This document shows positions 61,520 to 64,000 of a DNA stretch of 64,000 nucleotides, piece after piece. Source of the DNA: Variovorax sp. J22G73. Its GTDB lineage: Bacteria > Pseudomonadota > Gammaproteobacteria > Burkholderiales > Burkholderiaceae_C. The translations under genes were made by a program, and so were the position numbers. Under the pieces are notes generated by a model that worked only from the letters and a program-made list of their open reading frames with translations, had not been told where the DNA came from and did no database searches. The stretch spans positions 92,329 to 156,328 of the forward strand of contig NZ_JASZYK010000015.1 of NCBI RefSeq assembly GCF_030317035.1, read 5' to 3'. The stretch's first letter is position 1, and every line of letters starts with the position of its first letter.

Positions 61520-62776
61520 ATGACGCTTTCCCGGCCGATCACACCGGCGGCAAGCGCACTGCGCGACAAGTTTCGCGAGGTGCGTGCCACGAGCCTGGCG
61601 CTGGCCGCACCGCTTTCCGCCGAAGACCAATGCATCCAGTCCATGCCCGACGCGAGCCCGACCAAGTGGCACCTGGCGCACACGACCTGGTTCTTCGAGA
61701 CGGTGCTGCTGCAGCCGCACGCCGCGGGCTACCAGCCCTTCGACGTGCGTTTTCATTACCTCTTCAATTCGTACTACGAGGCGCTGGGCCCACGCCATCC
61801 GCGCCCGCACCGCGGCCTGCTCACGCGCCCTTCGGTGGACGAGGTGCATGCGTACCGCCGCCATGTGGACGAGGCCGTGGTCGCACTGCTTGAAGCGGGC
61901 GCCTTCGACTGGGCGGCCATCGAGCCCATCGTCACGCTGGGGCTGAACCACGAGCAGCAGCACCAGGAGCTGCTGCTCACCGACATCCTGCATGCGCTGT
62001 CGTGCAACCCGATGCTGCCGGCCTACAAGCCCGCGAGCGGGCCGGCCTTGCGGCTGGCCGCGGTGCCGCCGGCCGTGCGCTGGATTGCGCAGCCTGGTGG
62101 CGTGGTCGAGGTGGGCTTCGCGGGCCAGCCTGAGTTTTCTTTCGACAACGAAACCCCGCGCCACCAGGCGCTGGTGCAGCCGCATGCCATTGCCGACCGG
62201 CTGGTGAACTGCGGCGACTATGCGCAGTTCATTGCCGACGGTGGCTACCAGCGGCCGGAGCTCTGGCTGTCCGACGGCTGGGCCGCGGTGCAGGCGAATG
62301 GATGGCGGCATCCCGCGTACTGGCTCGCCCCCGACGATCCGCGCCTGGGCTTCGGTGCGCAGACGCAGGGCGCTGCCAGCTGGCATGTGTTCGGCCTGCA
62401 CGGCGTGCGGCCGATGGAGGCCGACGCGCCGGTGTCGCAGCTCAGCTTCTACGAAGCCGCCGCGTACGCCGAGTGGGCCGGCGCGCGGTTGCCGACCGAG
62501 TTCGAGTGGGAGGCCGCGTACGACGCGCCGGGCATCTCGCAGATGACCGGCCATGTGTGGCAGTGGACACGCTCGTCGTACGACCCGTACCCCGGCTTTC
62601 GTCCCATGCCCGGCATTGCGGCCGAATACAACGGCAAGTTCATGGTGGGGCAACTGGTGTTGCGCGGTGGCAGCGTGGCCACGCCGGCCGGGCACACGCG
62701 GCCCAGCTACCGCAACTTCTTTCCGCCGGCCGCGCGCTGGCAGTTCTCGGGGCTGCGGCTCGCGAAAGACCTTTGA
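61520..62776 (+). CDS. egtB: Ergothioneine biosynthesis protein EgtB
   Basis: A 418-residue non-haem iron sulfoxide synthase that joins a thiol to trimethylhistidine using O2. The N-terminal DinB-like part holds the His ligands in KWHLAHTTWFFETVLL and LNHEQQHQELLLTDILHAL, and the C-terminal FGE-sulfatase-like domain reads AAAYAEWAGARLPTEFEWEA, GHVWQWTRSSYDPYPGF, and LRGGSVATPAGHTRPSYRNF. It is followed at two bases by egtD. No egtA or egtC is nearby, which suggests the type of EgtB that uses cysteine directly, but this is inferred from gene absence. Confidence 0.94.
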   Translation: MTLSRPITPAASALRDKFREVRATSLALAAPLSAEDQCIQSMPDASPTKWHLAHTTWFFETVLLQPHAAGYQPFDVRFHYLFNSYYEALGPRHPRPHRGLLTRPSVDEVHAYRRHVDEAVVALLEAGAFDWAAIEPIVTLGLNHEQQHQELLLTDILHALSCNPMLPAYKPASGPALRLAAVPPAVRWIAQPGGVVEVGFAGQPEFSFDNETPRHQALVQPHAIADRLVNCGDYAQFIADGGYQRPELWLSDGWAAVQANGWRHPAYWLAPDDPRLGFGAQTQGAASWHVFGLHGVRPMEADAPVSQLSFYEAAAYAEWAGARLPTEFEWEAAYDAPGISQMTGHVWQWTRSSYDPYPGFRPMPGIAAEYNGKFMVGQLVLRGGSVATPAGHTRPSYRNFFPPAARWQFSGLRLAKDL

Positions 62777-62778
62777 TC

Positions 62779-63807
62779 ATGCGCAATCCAATTCCCTCTT
62801 CGTCGCTGTCCTTCGTGCCTTCGAGCGGGCAGGCACAGAAGAAGCCGCGTAGTGCTTCTTCGTCCGCCGACGCGGCCCCTGCGCCGGCGATGTCCGAGTT
62901 TGCCCGCGAGATGCAGGCGGGGCTCGCACGGTCGCCGCGCAGCATTTCGCCGAAGTTCTTCTACGACGTGGCGGGCTCGCAGCTGTTCGACCGCATCTGC
63001 GACCTGCCCGAGTACTACCCCACGCGCACCGAGCTGCGCATATTGGGCGAGTGCGCGGGAGAAATCGCCGAGCAGGTCGGGCCGAACGCTGAAATCGTGG
63101 AGTTCGGCGCGGGGTCGCTGACCAAGGTGCGGCTGCTGCTGGACGCGCTCGATTCGCCCAAGCGCTACCTGCCGATCGATATCTCGGGGGAGCACCTGGA
63201 GGCGGCTGCGGCGCGGTTGAAGGCGGACTATCCGGCGCTCGTGGTGCAGCCGATTGCCGCGGACTACACGATGCCCTTGGTGCTGCCCGCGCCGTTGCCT
63301 GGCGCGGGGCGCCGGGTCGGGTTTTTTCCGGGGTCGACGATCGGGAATTTCGAGCCTGAGGAGGCGTTGGCTTTTCTTCAGCTGGCGGCTCGGATGCTGC
63401 GGGGCGGCGGGCTGTTGATCGGGGTCGACCTGGTGAAAGACCCGGCGCGTTTGCATGCGGCCTACAACGACGCGCAAGGGGTGACGGGGGAGTTCAACCT
63501 GAACCTGCTTCGGCGTGCCAATTCGGAACTCGATGCGGACTTCGACGTCGACGGGTTCGCGCATGCGGCGTTCTACAACGCGCCTCGTCAACGCATCGAA
63601 ATGCACCTTGTCAGTCGCCGGGCACAGAGCGTTTCTTTGAATGGGGAAAGCTTCGGGTTCGAAGAAGGGGAGACCATTCATACGGAGTACTCGCACAAGT
63701 TCACTGTGGAGGGGCTTCGGGCGCTGGCTGTGCGGGCAGGGTTTCGGCCGGGGGCTGTCTGGATGGATCCTGAGAGGTTGTTCAGCGTGCATTGGCTGGC
63801 TGCTTAG
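62779..63807 (+). CDS. egtD: L-histidine N(alpha)-methyltransferase EgtD
   Basis: A 342-residue SAM-dependent enzyme that trimethylates histidine to hercynine, the substrate of EgtB. Family blocks are ISPKFFYDVAGSQLFDRICD, YYPTRTELRILGECAGEIAE, VEFGAGSLTKVRLLLDAL (SAM site), YLPIDISGEHLEAAAARLKA and FFPGSTIGNFEPEEALAFL. The first 38 residues are a Ser/Ala/Pro-rich extension. From about 63250 onward the codon use by eye becomes less biased to C-ending codons than in its neighbours. It is the last gene of the window. Confidence 0.94.
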   Translation: MRNPIPSSSLSFVPSSGQAQKKPRSASSSADAAPAPAMSEFAREMQAGLARSPRSISPKFFYDVAGSQLFDRICDLPEYYPTRTELRILGECAGEIAEQVGPNAEIVEFGAGSLTKVRLLLDALDSPKRYLPIDISGEHLEAAAARLKADYPALVVQPIAADYTMPLVLPAPLPGAGRRVGFFPGSTIGNFEPEEALAFLQLAARMLRGGGLLIGVDLVKDPARLHAAYNDAQGVTGEFNLNLLRRANSELDADFDVDGFAHAAFYNAPRQRIEMHLVSRRAQSVSLNGESFGFEEGETIHTEYSHKFTVEGLRALAVRAGFRPGAVWMDPERLFSVHWLAA

Positions 63808-63829
63808 TTCTTTTTGGCTTTGCAAAGGC

Positions 63830-64000
63830 TGCTGGCCGGGTCTCGCCCCGGCGGGCGACTTGCTTTCTTTTGCTTCGCCAAAAGAAAGTAAGCAAAGAAA
63901 AGGCGACCCCACTGGCTGCGTCCCTCCGCTTCGCTGCGGGCAACCTGCGGTGCTCACGTTTCGCGGGGTCTCGCCCAAACTCGCTTCGCTCAAACAAGGG
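63830..64000. repeat. Dispersed intergenic repeat with strong hairpin, cut by window edge
   Basis: This non-coding end contains CTTTCTTTTG-CTTCGC-CAAAAGAAAG (63863-63888; 10-base arms), flanked by TTG and CAA, and then short inverted CGAAGCG-type and GGGTCTCGCC elements. The style (skewed, hairpin-rich, with words such as CTTTCTTTTGCTTCGCC) is of a repeat family I recognise as common between genes in Comamonadaceae. Members elsewhere cannot be checked here. Confidence 0.65.

Noticed and set aside
63782..63997. 71-codon ORF at the right edge, starting MFERSEFGRDPAKREH
   Set aside because: It lies inside the dispersed hairpin-rich repeat. ORFs of this kind are commonly called in such repeats but show no sign of real coding.

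Overview
The window is about 64 kb of very GC-rich, densely coding chromosomal DNA. The gene content suggests a betaproteobacterium of the Comamonadaceae, most like Variovorax: many Bug/TctC-type solute-binding proteins, Fur-regulated iron uptake, sugar-acid catabolism, an RhlE helicase with a glycine-rich tail, and a dispersed repeat at the right edge of a kind common in Burkholderiales. This assignment rests on recognising protein families and was not tested by a search. I saw no rRNA, tRNA, CRISPR array, phage or insertion sequence.

Layout. 1-2.3 kb: end of a haloacid dehalogenase, DUF1697 protein, glyoxalase I, glutathione S-transferase. 2.4-5.95 kb: FbpABC-type ferric-iron ABC importer behind a strong Fur box; the binding-protein gene carries an in-frame stop in its signal peptide. 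6.0-10.9 kb: thioesterase divergent from a MarR-MFS-MATE-SDR set, with palindromic operators over the promoter. 10.9-21 kb: small Pro/Tyr-rich exported protein, then a galactonate-type sugar-acid locus (class II aldolase, DgoA, DgoK, IlvD/Edd dehydratase) divergent from a GntR regulator and a complete carbohydrate ABC importer. 21-26.9 kb: nuclease-family protein, RhlE-like helicase, EttA, and a MerR/carboxymuconolactone decarboxylase pair. 26.9-31.3 kb: TAXI binding protein, P1 peptidase, DadA-like oxidase, ParE-type toxin-antitoxin pair. 31.3-35.7 kb: copper-handling set (CusF-like, DUF411, multicopper oxidase, TolC-like lipoprotein, His/Cys/Met-rich protein). 35.7-41.2 kb: GDPD/DUF1439 set, then a desuccinylase-like amidohydrolase with a Bug protein, LysR and GNAT. 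41.2-45.4 kb: FecI-FecR-TonB receptor behind a perfect Fur-like dyad. 45.4-50 kb: zeta-like P-loop ATPase preceded by an attenuator-like leader, then an amino-acid ABC importer led by an FCD-GntR regulator. 50-56.4 kb: MFS-MBL-SDR-NTF2 catabolic set divergent from a Crp/Fnr regulator; Bug protein; OsmC. 56.7-64 kb: acyl-CoA ligase, Sel1-repeat protein, thermonuclease, small membrane protein, NDH-2, EgtB-EgtD, dispersed repeat.

The genes group into iron uptake under Fur (two loci), metal detoxification, sugar-acid catabolism, and scavenging of organic acids and amino acids through binding proteins, several of which lack membrane partners nearby. The strongest non-routine observations are the nonsense codon in fbpA, a leader with mutually exclusive hairpins and an 18-codon ORF upstream of the P-loop ATPase, and apparently leaderless regulators (MarR, MerR) whose operators overlap their promoters.
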